A stretch of DNA of 64,000 bases from Sporocytophaga myxococcoides (GTDB lineage: Bacteria; Bacteroidota; Bacteroidia; Cytophagales; Cytophagaceae), in assembly GCF_000775915.1 (NCBI RefSeq), contig NZ_BBLT01000005.1, forward strand, positions 186,001 to 250,000, given 5' to 3'. The number at the start of each line of letters is the position of its first letter. Position 1 is the stretch's first letter. A program made the translations under genes and the position numbers. Below are positions 62,855-64,000 of the stretch, in pieces. The notes under the pieces were generated by a model that worked only from the letters and a program-made list of their open reading frames with translations, had not been told where the DNA came from and did no database searches.

Positions 62855-64000
62855 TTAAGCTTCAATCCCGGAAGTTTCCTTTATCCTTTGTCTGAGCTTC
62901 TTTGTAGCGATCATCATATTTTTTAAGGCCAGCTCTGTTTCTGCCCATTTTCTAGTCTTTAACCCACAATCAGGATTAACCCAAAGGTTTCTTGCAGGAA
63001 TTACAGCTAAAGCTTTTTCAAGTAAGTTCTCGATCTCTGAAACGCTTGGCACTCTTGGCGAGTGAATATCATATACTCCCGGCCCGATTTCATTTGGATA
63101 ATTGAAGTCAGCAAAAGCATCCAGCAACTCCATCTGAGACCTTGACGTTTCAATCGTGATAACATCAGCATCCATATTTGCAATATGAGAGATAATATCA
63201 TTAAATTCAGAATAACACATATGAGTATGGATCTGAGTTTCATCTTTTACTCCGGACGCACTTATTCTGAACGCTTTCACTGCCCAGTTCAGGTAATAGT
63301 CCCAGTCTGCTTTGTGTAGTGGCAGCCCCTCTCTGATTGCTGGTTCATCTATCTGGATGATTTTTATACCTGCTTTTTCAAGATCAGTTACTTCATCCCT
63401 TATGGCCAGTGCTATCTGCATTGTGGTTTCAGACCTGGACTGGTCATCACGGACAAAAGACCATTGTAAGATAGTAACAGGACCCGTGAGCATTCCTTTC
63501 ATATAGTGATTGGTTCTTGATTGGGCATACTGAGACCACTTTACAGTCATAGGTTTGCTTCTCTCAATATCTCCATAAATGATGGGAGGTTTAACACATC
63601 TTGATCCATAACTTTGTACCCAGCCGTTTTGAGAGAATACATAACCATCCAGCTGTTCGCCGAAATACTCTACCATATCATTACGCTCAAATTCACCATG
63701 CACCAAAACATCTATTCCTATTTCTTCCTGCCACAGAATGGAACGATCAATTTCTGATTTCACTTTTTGCTCATATTCATCCTGAGATAATGTTCCATTT
63801 TTCAACTTTGCTCTGAGTTGACGAATTTCATCTGTCTGAGGAAAAGAACCGATTGTTGTAGTAGGAAATAGGGGAAGATTTAATGCTTCTTCCTGTTTCT
63901 TTTGTCTTATTTTAAATGCACTGGCCCTTCTGCTGTGGACATCGCTGATATTTCTTACTCTTTCTTTTACTTGTGGTTTATGTATCAGAGGCGAGTTCTT
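62855..64000 (-). CDS. metE: Cobalamin-independent methionine synthase, C-terminal part (5' end outside window)
   Basis: Open to the right edge; 381 codons visible. Reads [84 protein letters not shown] (zinc His/Cys), [12 protein letters not shown] and [11 protein letters not shown] (zinc Cys). This is the catalytic C-terminal half of MetE, which transfers a methyl group from 5-methyltetrahydropteroyltriglutamate to homocysteine in the cytoplasm. Zinc ligands and substrate motifs are intact. An internal ATG at 63805 is not the start, since homologous sequence runs past it to the window edge. No B12 riboswitch is visible here; the 5' leader is outside. Confidence 0.93.
   Translation of the reverse strand, partial: KNSPLIHKPQVKERVRNISDVHSRRASAFKIRQKKQEEALNLPLFPTTTIGSFPQTDEIRQLRAKLKNGTLSQDEYEQKVKSEIDRSILWQEEIGIDVLVHGEFERNDMVEYFGEQLDGYVFSQNGWVQSYGSRCVKPPIIYGDIERSKPMTVKWSQYAQSRTNHYMKGMLTGPVTILQWSFVRDDQSRSETTMQIALAIRDEVTDLEKAGIKIIQIDEPAIREGLPLHKADWDYYLNWAVKAFRISASGVKDETQIHTHMCYSEFNDIISHIANMDADVITIETSRSQMELLDAFADFNYPNEIGPGVYDIHSPRVPSVSEIENLLEKALAVIPARNLWVNPDCGLKTRKWAETELALKNMMIATKKLRQRIKETSGIEA

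Overview
This window comes from an AT-rich chromosome of the phylum Bacteroidota, most likely a Cytophaga/Sporocytophaga-type gliding bacterium. Three observations support this. Three secreted proteins end in a type A type IX secretion (T9SS) sorting domain. There is a TonB receptor paired with a DUF4249 lipoprotein. Several starts are preceded by Bacteroidota-type promoters (TTTG about 20 nt before TAnnTTTG) rather than Shine-Dalgarno sites. No rRNA, tRNA, CRISPR array or complete insertion sequence is visible.

Layout. 1-7.2 kb: the start of an RCC1-repeat protein, then a TetR regulator heading a type I secretion/efflux operon (divergent ABC protein, HlyD adaptor, TolC-like channel). 7.4-14.7 kb: a membrane-anchored unknown, a T9SS beta-propeller-like protein, a HEAT-like protein, a 3'-truncated endonuclease/exonuclease/phosphatase gene and a start-less Bacteroidota gene. 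This stretch is crowded with dispersed hairpin repeats, a MITE-like element and a GC-rich 21-bp repeat array. 14.8-16.6 kb: a frameshifted papain/C39-like peptidase gene and a 58-aa partner.

16.9-29.1 kb looks like a defence island. It holds a MNT-HEPN fusion, a UPF0339 protein, a DUF6998 nuclease-like protein, a complete type I restriction-modification system (hsdM-hsdS-hsdR), a tightly coupled ABC-ATPase plus small PD-(D/E)XK-like protein, and a PDDEXK_4-type nuclease plus an unknown 200-aa partner. The two coupled pairs are the best candidates for undescribed systems. At 30.4 kb a GxxExxY nuclease-like gene sits between two direct repeats, and its GTG start lies inside a repeat unit.

31.3-64 kb is mostly housekeeping and surface functions: a subtilase, a HelD-type helicase, TonB receptor/DUF4249, SDR and metallo-beta-lactamase enzymes, a PLD-like protein, a 1979-aa T9SS beta-helix protein, a cupin, a NAD(P)-binding protein, an outer-membrane protein, a shortened HrpB helicase, an Ig-like T9SS protein and MetE running off the right edge. 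Three genes are visibly broken: the peptidase, an SDR, and a 63-residue WG-type secreted protein with an in-frame TGA. Several others lack an end.
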